From Zea mays (Eukaryota; Streptophyta; Magnoliopsida; Poales; Poaceae), in contig NC_050097.1 of NCBI RefSeq assembly GCF_902167145.1, positions 229,233,034-229,297,033 on the forward strand: 64,000 bases of DNA. Direction: 5' to 3'. Shown here in pieces: positions 45,857 to 58,735 of the stretch. The translations under genes were made by a program, and so were the position numbers. Position 1 is the first letter of the stretch. Each line of letters opens with the position of its first letter. The notes beneath the pieces are model-generated. The model saw nothing but the letters and a program-made list of their open reading frames with translations, had not been told where the DNA came from and did no database searches.

Positions 45857-48800
45857 ATGGGCAGTCTCCAGCAACCTCTCCGGCCCGGGACGATGCTCCG
45901 TTTCGGGAGTCTTGAGTTCATGTCCTTCGACGACAGCTACGACATGATACTCCTTCCACCGCCGCGCGACAACGACAATGGCGGCCGACAACCCGCCCGC
46001 CGGCGGCGGAATCGACGACATCTTCCCCGCGTGGTGGAAGAACAACATTCGAGCTCGCCCCGTCCTCTCCCCCGCCAACGGAGGAGGAGGCGAGGCAACC
46101 AAGGCCAAGCGGGAGGCCGCGCTTCATCGGCTGTCGAGCGAATCGACGTCCCCAGCGCCCCAACGGGGGGCGCGTCGGGCGTCGACCTCGCGTTAGAGAC
46201 GAAGGCGAGCGCCGTCCCACCGCGACACACCAATCCCGAGCAAGTGGACGACGCCGGCGCGCTCGCGGAGGGCTTGCAGGACGTCGCCCTCGTACCTAAG
46301 ACGACGGCGCAATCAGTCCCTGACGTGACTATGTCGCTCCTCGTCGACCAAAAGGTACTGATTGATTCCCATCTTACGTCATTTCGACTCGGCCTCAACC
46401 CGCCTAGCGACCTCGCTTTGGCGGGCGCTCTCGTTGAGGCGAGTGCAACCCCTCTGGGGTTTCGTATGCGGTCGCCTTGGGACCGATTGACGGACGTCTC
46501 GACCTACGGGCCCTCTGGGTCCGAGGAAGATGACGATCCCAGCATCTGTTGGGATTTCTCTGGATTTGGCAACCCCAGTGCCATGCGGGACTTTATGACC
46601 GCATGTGACTACTGCCTCTCCGACTGTTCCGATGGTAGCCGCAGCCTTGGCGACGAGGACTGCGGCCCAAGCCGCGAATGTTTCCACGTCGAGCTAGGGG
46701 ATCCCTCCGAAGGCAACCATCTCGGCATGCCGGAGGACGGTGATCTCCCTAGGCCGGTGCCACGCGCTGACATCCCGCGGGAGCTAGTTGTGGTCCCCGT
46801 TCCGGCGGGGGGTCACGACCCACAGCTCGAGCAAGTCCGCGGGGCGCAGGCCAGGCTCGACGAGGGAGCAGGAGCGCTTGAGTCGATCCGCCGGGACGTC
46901 GGGCAGGTATGGGTGGGCCAACCCCCGGCCGGAGAAATACGTCACTTGCCCCAGGGTTTCCAGCACCGCGTCGCCAACGACATCAGGGTCAGGCCGCCAC
47001 CCGCATCCAGCGGGGTCGGTCAGAACCCGGCAGCCGCAGCGATGCTCCTCCGCGCGATGCCGGAGCCATCAACCATCGAGGGTCGGCGAATCCAGGGAGA
47101 GCTCAAGAATCTCCTGGAAGGCGCTGCGGTCCGACGGGCCGAGAGCTCTGCCTCCCGAAGGCAGGGATACCCCTCGGAACCTCATGCCGCGACTTCCCGA
47201 TTCATGCGGGAAGCCTCGGTCTACACCGGGCGCACGCGCAACACCGCGCCTGCGGCCCCGGGCCACCTCGGCAACGAGCACCATCGTCGCGACCGTCGGG
47301 CCCACCTCGACGAAAGGGTGCGCCGAGGCTACCACCCCAGGCGTGGGGGACGCTACGACAGCGGGGAGGATCGGAGTCCCTCGCCCGAACCACTCGGTCC
47401 GCAGGCCTTCAGTCGGGCCGTCCGACGGGCGCCGTTCCCGACCCGGTTCCGACCCCCAACTACTATCACAAAGTACTCGGGGGAAACGAGACCGGAACTG
47501 TGGCTCACAGACTACCGCCTGGCCTGCCAACTGGGTGGAACGGACGACGACAACCTCATCATCCGCAACCTCCCCTGTTCCTCTCCGACACTGCTCGCGC
47601 CTGGTTGGAGCACCTGCCTCCGGGGCAGATCTCCAACTGGGATGACTTGGTCCAAGCCTTCGCCGGCAATTTCCAGGGCACGTACGTGCGCCCCGGAAAT
47701 TCCTGGGACCTCCGAAGCTGCCGGCAACAGCCGGGAGAGTCTCTTCGGGACTACATCCGGCGATTCTCGAAGCAGCGCACCGAGCTGCCCAACATCACCG
47801 ACTCGGATGTCATGGGCGTGTTCCTTGCCGGCACCACCTGCCGCGACCTGGTGAGTAAGTTGGGTCGCAAGACCCCCACCAGGGCGAGCGAGCTGATGGA
47901 CATCGCCACCAAGTTCGCCTCTGGCCAGGAGGCGGTTGAGGCTATCTTCCGAAAGGACAAGCAGCCCCAGGGCCGCCCATCGGAAGAGGCTCCCGAGGCG
48001 TCTACTCCGCGCGGCGCCAAGAAGAAAGGCAAGAAGAAGTCGCAAGCGAAACGCGACGCCGCCGACGCGGACCTTGTCGCCGCCGCCGAGTACAAGAACC
48101 CTCGGAAGCCCCCCGGAGGTGCTAACCTCTTCGACAAGATGCTCAAGGAGCCGTGCCCCTATCATCAGGGGCCCGTCAAGCACACCCTCGAGGAGTGCGT
48201 CATGCTTCGGCGCCACTTCCACAGGACCGGGCCACCCGCGGAGGGTGGCAGGGCCCACGACGACGACAAAAAGGAAGATCACCAAGCAGGAGAGTTCCCC
48301 GAGGTCCGCGACTGCTTCATGATCTACGGTGGGCATGCGGCGAATGCCTCGGCTCGGCATCGCAAGCAAGAGCGCCGGGAGGTCTGCTCGGTGAAGGTGG
48401 CGGCGCCAGTCTACCTAGACTGGTCCGACAAGCCCATCACCTTCGACCAAGCTGACCACCCCGACCACGTGCCGAGCCCGGGGGAATACCCGCTCGTCGT
48501 CGACCCCATCGTCGGCGACGTCAGGCTCACCAAGGTCCTGATGTACGGGGGCAGCTGCCTCAACATCATCTATGCCGAGACCCTCAGGCTCCTGCGCGTC
48601 GATCTGTCCTCCGTCCGAGCAGGCGCTGCGCCCTTCCACGGGATCATTCCTGGGAAGCGCGTCCAGCCCCTCGGACGACTCGACCTTCCCGTCTGCTTCG
48701 GAACGCCCTCCAACTTCCGAAGGGAGACTTTGACGTTCGAGGTGGTCGGGTTCCGAGGAACCTACCACGCGGTACTGGGGAGGCCATGCTACGCGAAGTT

Positions 48801-48990
48801 CATGGCCGTCCCCAACTACACCTACCTGAAGCTCAAGATGCCGGGCCCCAACGGGGTCATCACCGTCGGCCCCACGTACAAACACACGTTCGAATGCGAC
48901 GTGGAGTGCGTGGAGTACGCCGAGGCCCTCGCCGAGTCCGAGGCCCTCATCGCCGACCTGGAGAACCTCTCCAAGAGGTGCCAGACGTGA
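45857..48990 (+). pseudogene. Huck-type gag-protease, frameshifted
   Basis: The frame opens at 45857 with a long low-complexity N-terminal part. The gag core begins near 47400 (FPTRFRPPTTITKYSGETRP). At a C run near 47572-47576 the frame shifts by one base, and the core continues in another frame with RAWLEHLPPGQISNWDDLVQ, then ESLRDYIRRFSKQRTELPNI. A KKKGKKK basic patch follows, then CPYHQGPVKHTLEEC. The protease-like part is around 48480-48800: LTKVLMYGGSCLNIIY (DGGS expected, here YGGS) and YHAVLGRPCYAKFM. The frame ends in a TGA at 48988-48990, another one-base shift before pol. The altered protease motif and two shifts suggest no functional product. Confidence 0.85.
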
Positions 48991-51900
48991 AGCGTCATGC
49001 CGGCAACTTCGAGCCAGCAGAGACGGTTAAGGCCGTCCCTCTCGACCCCAGTGGCGACACCTCCAAGCAGATCCGTATCGGTTCCGGGCTCGACCCCAAA
49101 TAGGAAGCAGTGCTCGTCGACTTTCTCCGCGCAAACGCCGACGTCTTTGCGTGGAGTCCCTCGGACATGCCCGGCATACCGAGGGATGTCGCCGAGCACT
49201 CGCTGGATATTCGGGCTGGAGCCCGACCCGTCAGGCAGCCTCTGCGCCGATTCGACGAGGAGAAGCGCAGAGTGATAGGCGAGGAGATCCACAAGCTAAT
49301 GACAGCAGGGTTCATCAAAGAGGTATTCCATCCCGAATGGCTTGCCAACCCTGTGCTTGTGAGAAAGAAAGGGGGGAAATGGCGGATGTGTGTGGACTAC
49401 ACTGGTCTCAACAAAGCATGTCCGAAGGTTCCCTACCCTCTCCCTCGCATCGATCAAATCGTGGATTCTACTGCTGGGTGCGAAACCCTGTCCTTCCTCG
49501 ATGCCTACTCAGGGTATCACCAAATCCGGATGAAAGAGTCGGACCAGCTCGCGACTTCTTTCATCACGTCCTTCGGCATGTACTGCTATGTCACCATGTC
49601 GTTCGGTTTGAGGAATGCGGGCGCGACGTACCAGCGGTGCATGAACCATGTGTTCAGCGAACACATCGGTCGCACAGTCGGGGCCTACGTCGATGACATC
49701 GTAGTCAAGACGAGGAAGGCTTCCGACCTCCTCTCCGACCTTGAAGTGACATTCCGATGTCTCAAGGCGGAAGGCGTCAAGCTCAATCCCGAGAAGTGTG
49801 TCTTCGGGGTGCCCCGAGGCATGCTCTTGGGGTTCATCGTCTCCGAACGAGGCATCGAAGCCAACCCAGAGAAGATCGCAGCCATCACCAGCATGGGGCC
49901 CATCAAGGACTTAAAAGGCATACAGAGGGTCATGGGATGTCTTGCGGCCCTGAGCCGCTTCATCTCACGCCTCGGCGAAAGAGGTCTGCCTCTGTACCGC
50001 CTCTTGAGGAAGGCCGAGTGTTTCGCTTGGACCCCTGAGGCCGAGGAAGCTCTCGGGAACCTGAAGGCGCTCCTCACAAAGGCGCCTATCTTGGTGCCCC
50101 TAGCTGATGGAGAAGCCCTCTTGGTCTACGTCGCCGCGACCACTCAGGTGGTTAGCGCCGCGATTGTGGTCGAGAGGCAAGAAGAGGGGCATGCATTGCC
50201 CGTTCAGAGGCCGGTTTACTTCGTCAGCGAGGTACTGTCCGAGACCAAGATCCGCTACCCACAAGTTCAGAAGCTGCTGTATGCAGTGATCCTGACGAGG
50301 CGAAAGTTGCGACATTACTTCGAGTCTCATCCGGTAACTGTGGTGTCATCCTTCCCCCTGGGGGAGATCATCCAGTGCCGAGAGGCCTCGGGCAGGATCG
50401 CAAAGTGGGCGGTGGAAATCATGGGCGAGACAATCTTGTTCGCCCCTCGGAAGGCCATCAAGTCCCAGGTATTGGCGGACTTCGTGGCCGAATGGGTCGA
50501 CACCCAGCTGCCGACGGCTCCGATCCAACCGGAGCTCTGGACCATGTTTTTCGACGGGTCGCTGATGAAGACGGGAGCCGGCGCGGGCCTGCTCTTCATC
50601 TCGCCCCTCGGGAAACACCTACGCTACGTGCTACGCCTCCATTTCCCGGCGTCCAACAATGTGGCTGAGTACGAGGCTCTGGTCAACGGGTTGCGGATCG
50701 CCATCGAGCTAGGGGTCAGACGCCTCGACGCCCGCGGTGACTCGCAGCTCGTCATCGACCAAGTCATGAAGAACTCCCACTGCCGCGACCCGAAGATGGA
50801 GGCCTACTGCGATGAGGTTCGGCGCCTGGAAGACAAGTTCTACGGGCTCGAGCTTAACCACATCGCTCGGCGCTACAACGAGACTGCGGACGAGCTGGCA
50901 AAAATAGCCTCGGGGCGAACGACGGTTCCCCCGGACGTCTTCTCCCAGGATCTGCATCAACCCTCCGTCAAGATCAACGACACGCCCGAGCCCGAGGCAC
51001 CCTCGGTCCAGCCCGAGGTACCCTCGGCTCAGCCCGAGGCGTCCTCGGTTCAGCCCGAGGTACCCTCGGCCCCCGAGGGCGAGGCACTGCACGTCGAGGA
51101 GGAGCGGAACGGGGCCACGCCTGATCAAAATTGGCAGACCCCGTACCTGCAATATCTCCGCCAAGGAGAGCTACCCCTCGACCAAGCCGAGGCTCGGCGG
51201 GTAGCGCGACGCGCCAAGTCGTTCGTCTTGCTGGGCGATGAGGAGGAGCTCTACCACCGTAGCCCCTCGGGCATCCTCCAGTGATGCATCTCCATCGCTG
51301 AAGGTCAGGAACTCCTGCAAGAAATACACTCGGGGGCTTGCGGCCATCATGCAGCGCCTCGAGCCCTTGTCGGGAATGCTTTCCGGCAAGGCTTCTACTG
51401 GCCAACGGCGGTGGCTGACGCCACTAGAATTGTCCGCACCTGCGAAGGGTGCCAATTCTATGCGAAGCAGACCCACCTGCCCGCTCAGGCTCTGCAGACG
51501 ATACCCATCACCTGGCCCTTTGCTGTGTGGGGTCTGGACCTCGTCGGTCCCTTGCAGAAGGCGCCCGGGGGCTACACGCACCTGCTGGTCGCCATTGACA
51601 AATTCTCCAAGTAGATTGAGGTCCGACCCCTGAACAGCATCAGGTCTGAGCAGGCGGTGGCGTTCTTCACCAACATCATCCATCGCTTCGGGGTCCCAAA
51701 CTCCATCATCACCGACAACGGTACCCAGTTCACCGGCAGAAAATTCTTGGATTTTTGCGAGGATCACCACATCCGGGTGGACTGGGCCGCCGTGGCTCAT
51801 CCCATGTCGAATGGGCAAGTAGAGCGTGCCAACGACATGATTCTACAAGGGCTCAAGCCCCGAATTTACAACGACCTCAACAAGTTCGGCAAGCGATGGA

Positions 51901-52388
51901 TGAAGGAACTCCCCTCGGTGGTCTGGAGCCTGAGGACAACGCCGAGCCGAGCCACGGGTTTCACGCCGTTCTTCCTGGTCTACGGGGCCGAGGCCATCTT
52001 GCCCACTGACCTGGAATACGGCTCCCCGAGGACGAGGGCCTACAACGATCAAAGCAACCAAGCTAGCCGAGAAGACTCGCTAGACCAGCTGGAAGAGGCT
52101 CGGGACAAGGCCTTACTACACTCGGCGCGGTACCAGCAGTCCCTGCGACGCTACCACGCCCGAGGGGTCCGGCCCCGAGACCTCCAGGTGGGCGACCTGG
52201 TGCTTCGGCTGCGGCAAGACGCCCGAGGGAGGCACAAGCTCACGCCCCCCTAGGAGGGGCCATTCGTCATCGCCAAAGTTCTGAAGCCCGGAACATACAA
52301 GCTGGCGAACAATCAAGGCGAGATCTACGGCAACGCTTGGAACATCCAACAGCTAGGCTCAGGTCTTCACGTTGGAAGGGGGCTATAG
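48991..52388 (+). pseudogene. Huck-type pol (RT, RNase H, integrase) with in-frame stops
   Basis: One continuous frame to the TAG at 52386, interrupted by stops at 49101 (TAG), 51282 (TGA), 51612 (TAG) and 52251 (TAG). The reverse transcriptase part includes WRMCVDYTGLNKACPK, FLDAYSGYHQI and the catalytic YVDD near 49686. RNase H begins near 50545 (MFFDGSLMKTGAGAG). Just before integrase there is a short repeat of QPEVPSAQPE-like units (about 50985-51080). Integrase has a zinc-binding CEGCQFY, then WGLDLVGPL, TDNGTQF and NGQVERAND, which hold the D, D and E residues. Most stops replace Q, R or W codons by C-to-T or G-to-A changes, as expected from methylated-cytosine decay. Confidence 0.92.
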
Positions 52389-55300
52389 CACCCTCGGCAT
52401 TGACGACACCTTCAATGAGGTCCGACCCGGCCTCGGACGGCGACGCGGTCTAGGGACTTCTCCGGGAATCCGGCCCGAGCAGGCGGCTCGGCCGGTTACC
52501 CCAGGGGCCTCGGCCAACCATCCTCCGAGGGCGCCAGCCCGGTCCGAGGCCTCGGCTGATCAACTCCGACATCGGTCCCGCTGACGGACAACCCGGCTAG
52601 GCTCCGGCCAACCAGGTTTTCATTTTCGAGCCAACTCCGCCTCTGTTCGTGCTGATATCGCTACCCCTGGCCTCGGCTCGTCGAAGAGCGGCCAAGGGGT
52701 CTCTTTAACTAAGCTAGAGGAGCCTCAGACAACAAGGCCGATCGAGCCGAGGGACTCCTACGCCTCCGGGATACGGATACCTCACTCGTCACCTTGACAC
52801 GGGGCGACTCATGCTTGGTGAAGCGGTTCAGATAATCAACAGGCGAGTCTTAGTGCTCGAAAATGAGGAAAAAACACGGCTCCGTGCCAAAATTACATAC
52901 ATGTTCAGGCCTCGATAGCCACAATGAACAAAGACACCGGCATTCGAAGTGCCATTACAAACGGAACTCCGGTTCCCCCTCCGCAGGTACGAACAACCCC
53001 ACTCCATGGGGTGGGCCTGCGGAGCAACAGAAGACTGACGAGCGGCTCGCCGCCGCCCGCTCTGACTACGACGACAACGACCCCCGCTCCGGATGGTCGA
53101 GCTGCAGCAGCGCAGGCCTCAGGGTGGGCGCTGCTGCAATCTTGCCCTCGCCCACACCGACGCTCGAGGGGCGAGGACAAGTACGAAGAACCGGAGGCCC
53201 GAAGCGCGAATGGTGGCGGTGACCCCGTCGGTGACGGGGACTTCTCGAGCCGCCTCCGCCTCGACACCGATGGCAGAGGCCATCAGCCCCCCAGCAGATC
53301 CCCACTCAAATCCTCCCGGGCGAGTGGGGCACCGGCCTCCACACGAGGGCGCCGTCCCGGTGCAAAGGCAGGACCACCCTAGAACACGAACGCCGCCCTA
53401 GCGGCGCGCGACATCTTGGGTGGCCCTCCCGTGCACACGGCGCGGCAGCCGCCCTCCGGTGGGAGGGGCCGCCGGGAGCCAAGCCGACGAGCCCGACACG
53501 GTGGAGGTGACGACGCCCACCGTCGACCGGCCCCGCGTTGTTGAAGTTCGGGCCGCCCGCAGGGCCAGTGAGCGCCCTCTCCCCCGAACGCCGCGGGAGA
53601 GGGTGACCCACGACCCCGCGCGGGAGGTAGAGCGCCGGCTCAGCCCGGCCCCCACCCCAGCGAGGATGATGAACATCCTTGAAGCTGAGGGTGGGACCAA
53701 GATCGCAGCCCGGCTTGCTTCTCCCCACCCAGGAACTGGTGGTCACCGTCTTGGGTGACCACCGGCGGGGGGATACAGCCGGGCTGCATGATGAAAATCC
53801 TTGAAGCCGAACGATGGCTGAAAGGTACCAACTCCCATGGAGTTGCGTTCCTCCAACGATGAGGCGAAAAGACAGCGGGTACCCCCCATCCGGGGGCTTG
53901 GAAGGTGGAAAGACGCGACGCATAAGGGAGCAAGAAGACATGGTCGCCTTCCGAAAGGGGTCGCCCTCCTTTTAAAGGCAACTCTCCCTACGTGCGCCCC
54001 CAAACGTCACGGGCTGAGTCTTCTCCAACACGCTCCAAGGCCCTTCCCTGCGGCGCGGGGGCTGGGTCCCGCGTGTCATGCAAACCGGCTCAGAGCAGAA
54101 GAAGCCAAACCGCCGCGCGTGGTGCACACAACCGCCCAGCAGTTACAAGCGACCCCCACTTTTGCCCAGACCAACGGGCGGAAGGGGCGGGCAGCCATGC
54201 AGGCGGTATGCAATCGCGCTAGGTGGACGCGCTTCTCCGACTCCCAACATGCCAGCATGGAGGCCCAGGCCCACGCGTCACGCAACCGGCGCGCCAGATG
54301 CTGCATGCAAGCAACTGCACCGCCACTTGCGCCACCACTGCGCCTCTTCGGTTGCGGAACCAATACCGCGACTCGAGGCGGCCCAGCGCACGACCCAACA
54401 GCGCCAGCCTGGCGCGACGGTCAATACGGTCGAAAGTGGGCCGGCAGTAATGACGGTGGCAGGCGGGCGGGAGCAGCGGTCACGTCGTCGGCCAGACTCA
54501 CGTCCCGTCCGGGGGCAGCAAGAGAACCCCCTCTCACGGCGTGAAGACAGGACACCCGTGATCCGTTCCTCGAACGGCTCGCGCACGCGCAACGGCCGCC
54601 CTGCCAACAACTCACCCCGTCGCATTAACTCTGCGGCGAGACAGGCGGCGCTTCTGGCAGGAGAAGCGGGCGACGCTTCGCCTTCGCCGCAATAACCGCG
54701 CCAAAAAAGGTACGCCACGTCGTTCGATTTCGTATCCTTTTCCTTTTTTCCTCTTTCACTATCTCTTGCAACAGGGACCGGGAAAGGGGATACCCCGAAA
54801 AGGATCCTTCCCTGTGAAGGAACCGGGCTCCGAGCCCCCTACTGATCAGAGGTTCGAAGGCTGGCCCTCCGAGGGGTTCAACAGTCGCCTCAGATCGCGT
54901 GGGCCCTACACCCACTACTGGTCAGAGGTTCGAAGGCCGGCCCCCCGAAGGGCTCCACGGCCGCCTCAGGCTACTCGGGCTCCGCGCCCATTACTGATCA
55001 GGGGTTCGAAGGCTGGCCCCCGAAGGGTTCACAGTCGCCTCAGACGCCGAGCAAGGGATGACCAGGGGTACATTCGATACATAACCAAGGCTCGGGCTGC
55101 GCTCCCGAGGTACCCTAGGACATTTCCGAGACCAGCAGGAGCGATCTTGTAACGGAATCCCATCGGAGGGAGGCATCGAGCCCTCGGACCCCGTCGCCAG
55201 GGGACCGGGTCCGGCAGATCACCCGCAGGTACTTTTGGGCGTGCCTCTGGGCCCCTAGCCGACCCCAACGAACGGGGCACGGACGTCCACTCGGATTACC

Positions 55301-55775
55301 CGCTTGCAGCTCACCGGAGACACCATGTTCGGTGCCCATCAAGGGTAACATGGCGCTCTCCCCCCTCCTCCTTGCGGAAAGGCGACGTAGGGGCGTATGT
55401 AAAAAAGCCGAGTCTGTCCCTGATCGCCCTCTCGCCCTGTGCGGAGGCTCGGGGGCTGCTCTCGCAAACCCGGCTCCGGCCGAACCGTTGACAGCGTCAA
55501 CATACCAGCCCGAGAACTTGGGCCCCGACCGTGCACCCGGGCTACGGCCAGTTCGCATGAGGGAACAACCAGACCAGCCGAAGCATTACGCAAGGCATTA
55601 AGACCTCGGGGGAGTGAAACCACTCCTCCGAGGCCTCGGGGGCTACACCCGGCGGGTGCGCTCGCGCGCACCCACCGGAACAAAATGCAACCGAGAAAGG
55701 CTGGTCCCCTTGCAAAAAAGTGCGGCGAAAGCCTCCAAGCGGGTGCTAACACTCCCTTCGAGGCTCGGGGGCTAC
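52389..55775 (+). other. Huck-type 3' non-coding internal region
   Basis: 3.4 kb between pol and the 3' LTR. GC-rich, with several open frames on both strands but no recognisable domain; I do not call them genes. It contains paired GAACATCCTTGAAGC/GAAAATCCTTGAAGC segments (about 53670 and 53790) and the 76-bp tandem repeat at 54840-55044. A G-rich GAGGCTCGGGGGCTAC (55760-55775) directly before the 3' LTR is the likely polypurine tract. Confidence 0.75.
54840..55044. repeat. 76-bp tandem repeat, three units
   Basis: Units begin TACTGATCAGAGGTTCGAAG at 54840, TACTGGTCAG at 54916 and TACTGATCAG at 54992, and end CGCCTCAG. They are divergent copies inside the Huck 3' region. Confidence 0.85.
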
Positions 55776-57502
55776 TGTCGGGGACCATAATTAGGGGTAC
55801 CCTCAAGACGCCTAATTCTCAGCTGGTAACCCCCATCAGCATAAAGCTGCAAAGGCCTGATGGGTGCGATTAAGTCAGGGATCAGTCCATACGAGCGACT
55901 CGATCACGCCTCGCCCGAGCCTAGCCTCGGGCAAGGGCAGCCGACCCCGAGGGATTTCCGTCTCGCCCGAGGCCCCCCTTTAACGGCGGACACATCTCCG
56001 GCTCGCCCGAGGCCTTGCCTTCGCTAAGAAGCAACCCTGACTAAATCGCCGCGCCGACCGACCGAGTCGCAGGAGCATTTAACGCAAAGGTAGCCTCACA
56101 CCTTTATCCTGACGCGCGCCCCCCGGCAGAGCCGAAGTGACCGCCGTCACTTCGCCGCTCCACTGACCGGTCTGACAGAAGGACAGCGCCGCCTGCGCCA
56201 CTCCGACTGCAGTGCCACTTGACAGAGTGAGACTGACAGGCAGTCAGGCCCTGCCAAAGGCGCCATAGGAAACTCCGCTCCGCCCGACCCAGGGCTCGGA
56301 CTCGGGCTAAGCCCCGGAAGACGGTGAACTCCGCTCCGCCCGAACCAGGGCTCGGACTCAGGCTAAGCCCCGGAAGACGGCGAACTCCGCTCCGCCCGAC
56401 CCAGGGCTCGGACTCGGGCTAAGCCCCGGAAGACGGCGAACTCCGCTCCGCCCGACCCAGGGCTCGGACTCGGGCTAAGCCCCAGAAGACGGCGAACTCC
56501 GCTCCGCCCGACCCAGGGCTCGGACTCGGGCTAAGCCCCGGAAGACGGCAAACTCCGCTCCGCCCGACCCAGGGCTCGGACTCGGGCTCAGCCCCAGAAG
56601 ACGACGAACTCCGCTTCGCCCGACCCAGGGCTCGGTCTCGGGCTCAGCCCCAGAAGACGACGAACTCCGCTTCGCCCGACCCCAGGGCTCGGACTCCGCC
56701 CTGGCCTCTGCCGAACGACCTCCGCCTCGCCCGACCCAGGGGCTCGGGCTCGGCCTCGGCCATGGAAGACAGACTCGACCTCGGCTTCGGAGGAACCTCC
56801 ACGTCGCCCGACCTAGGGCACAGGCCCACCACGTCAACAGGAAGCGCCATCATCACCCTACCCCGAGCCGACTCGGGCCGCAGAGAACAAGACCGGTGTC
56901 CCATCTGGCTAGCTCCGCCAGATAGGCAATGATGGCGCCCCGCAAGCCCTGTGACGACGGTGGCTCTCAGCTCCCTTTCGGAAGCAGGGGGACGTCAGCA
57001 AGGACTCGACCGCTCCGACAGCTGTCCCTCCGCCAGGCTCCATTGCTCCTCCGACAGCCACGACATCACACTAGCAGGGTGCCAAGATCTCTCCGGCTGC
57101 CACATTGGCATGTACTTAGGGCGCTAGCTCTCCCTCCGCTAGACACGTAGCACTCTGCTACATCCCCATTGTACACCTGGATCCTCTCCTTGCGCCTATA
57201 AAAGGAAGGACCAGGGCCTTCTTAGAGAAGGTTGGCCACGCGGGGACGAGGACGGGACAGGCGCTCTCTTGGGGCCGCTCGCTTCCCTCACCCGCGTGGA
57301 CGCTTGTAACCCCCTACTGCAAGCGCACCCGACCTGGGCGCGGGACGAACACGAAGGCTGCGGGATTTCCACCTCTCTCACGCCCGTCTCCGGCCACCTC
57401 GCTTCCCCCTTCGCGCTCGCCCACGCGCTCGACCCATCTGGGCTGGGGCACGCGGCACACTCACTCGTCGGCTTAGGGACCCCCGGTCTCGAGACGCCGA
57501 CA
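55776..57502 (+). repeat. 3' LTR of the Huck-type element
   Basis: 1727 bp, about 55 bp longer than the 5' LTR. Its GAACTCCGCTCCGCCCGACC minisatellite (about 56272-56690) has seven full units and a divergent one, one more than the 5' LTR. TATA box TATAAAAG at 57197-57204. Confidence 0.93.
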
Positions 57503-58624
57503 AATCCCTCACAGCTATTTCAAATTAATCCGATGCACGCCTAATAACCAAACGGCGGTCCAGCACGGGCTAGACGTCCCGCAGGCCATAACTCTGGCCC
57601 AGGCACGTCATGTGGCCTGCTGACTGTGTTGGGCCAGCCCGTCAGCCCATTTGATTAAATCAGCGTAAAATGTTAAAAATGGTGTAGGAGATGGGGTTCA
57701 CACCCATGTCCTGATGGAAGAAGGGGGAGACACTGAGTAAAGTTGTCTAACCAGTAGAACATCATGCTCAGATGTTTTAATATTGAATATAAATTATATA
57801 TATATGTATATACATTTTTTGTAAAATAAAAAAATATAATCGTGTCGGGTCGGACTAGCACTACGGCCCGAGGCTACAGCCCAAGCACGGCACGACGTTC
57901 TTGGCTGTTGCAAGCATTATATCGTTTCTGAGACCACATTGGCGCAATGGACTTCATGGTGTTTGAGGTTGCTGAATTAGATGGAGCAACAATGATTTGT
58001 CACACTAACGGTAAAATAAAAGGTTATTTGTTGTTTTTAAACGTTAGTAATTGCTACGAAATAGCATAATTTATATGGAGCACATCCAATTTTTATTGAT
58101 GTCTGACTTTAACAATCACTCCATATTTTGATCTATCATTTTTATAAGTTTGAGTTTATGTGACTTATTTTAGAAACTTGAGCTCACAAACTTTCTCTTA
58201 TTTGGTCTCTGTATGATGGAATTATGTCATTTTATAATCTATGTTCTTTCAGTCAGTCGTTGTGAACTCTCTTCTAATCGCTCACTTCATTGATCGAGTT
58301 GTACCAAGATATATTGGATGGAGTAAATAATAACATCAGTTAGCCAAATTAAAAAAATATTATACGGTGAGCGGAGACAATCAATAAAAAATCTTGAATT
58401 TTTTTGGTGGATAGTTTACATGGGTATTGTTGTAAGCCGTCGCAACGCAAGCACCAGTTTTAACGGTCGTCCCGCGTCATCTTTTTACAAATAACTCCTC
58501 ACAGCTATTTCAAATTAACCCGCTGCATGCCTATACATGGCCAAACGGCGGCCTCTGGCCTAGGCACGTTATGTTGATTGTGTCGGGCCAGCCCGTTGGC
58601 TCATTTGATTAAATCAGCGTAAAA

Positions 58625-58735
58625 TGTTAAAAAACGGTGTAGTAGGTGGGTTTGAACCCATGCCTTGATGGAAGAAGGGCGAGAGACACTGGGTGAAACT
58701 GTCTAACCAGTAGAATATCATGCTCAGATGTTTTT
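58625..58735 (-). other. Possible tRNA-like (A/B box) relic
   Basis: On the minus strand TTCTACTGGTTAGACAG resembles an A box and GGGTTCAAACCCACC a B box about 35 bp later. The equivalent in the other copy (about 57680-57775) has a decayed B box (GGTGTGAACCCCA). It does not fold into a convincing tRNA by eye. It may be part of a SINE-like ancestor of the repeated segment. Confidence 0.3.

Larger units (their letters stand above)
44125..57502 (+). mobile_element. Full-length Huck-type Ty3/gypsy LTR retrotransposon, 13.4 kb
   Basis: Paired LTRs (44125-45796 and 55776-57502) begin TGTCGGGGACCATAATTAGG and end GAGACGCCGACA. A perfect 5-bp duplication AATCC flanks the element (44120-44124 and 57503-57507). 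Order inside is primer-binding site, gag-protease, RT, RNase H, integrase, then 3.4 kb of non-coding DNA and a polypurine-like tract. This order makes it Ty3/gypsy. LTR sequence, size and long 3' region fit the maize Huck family as I remember it. The coding frames are damaged, so movement would need helper proteins. Confidence 0.9.

Noticed and set aside
47512..48369. 285-codon minus-strand frame opposite gag.
   Set aside because: Antisense shadow of the GC-rich gag-protease coding strand.
53306..53941. 211-codon minus-strand frame in the Huck 3' region.
   Set aside because: No recognisable domain, low complexity, GC-driven; some gypsy elements have antisense frames there but I cannot support one.
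54840..55044. Regularly spaced repeats considered as CRISPR-like.
   Set aside because: Head-to-tail 76-bp minisatellite without spacers in plant retrotransposon DNA.
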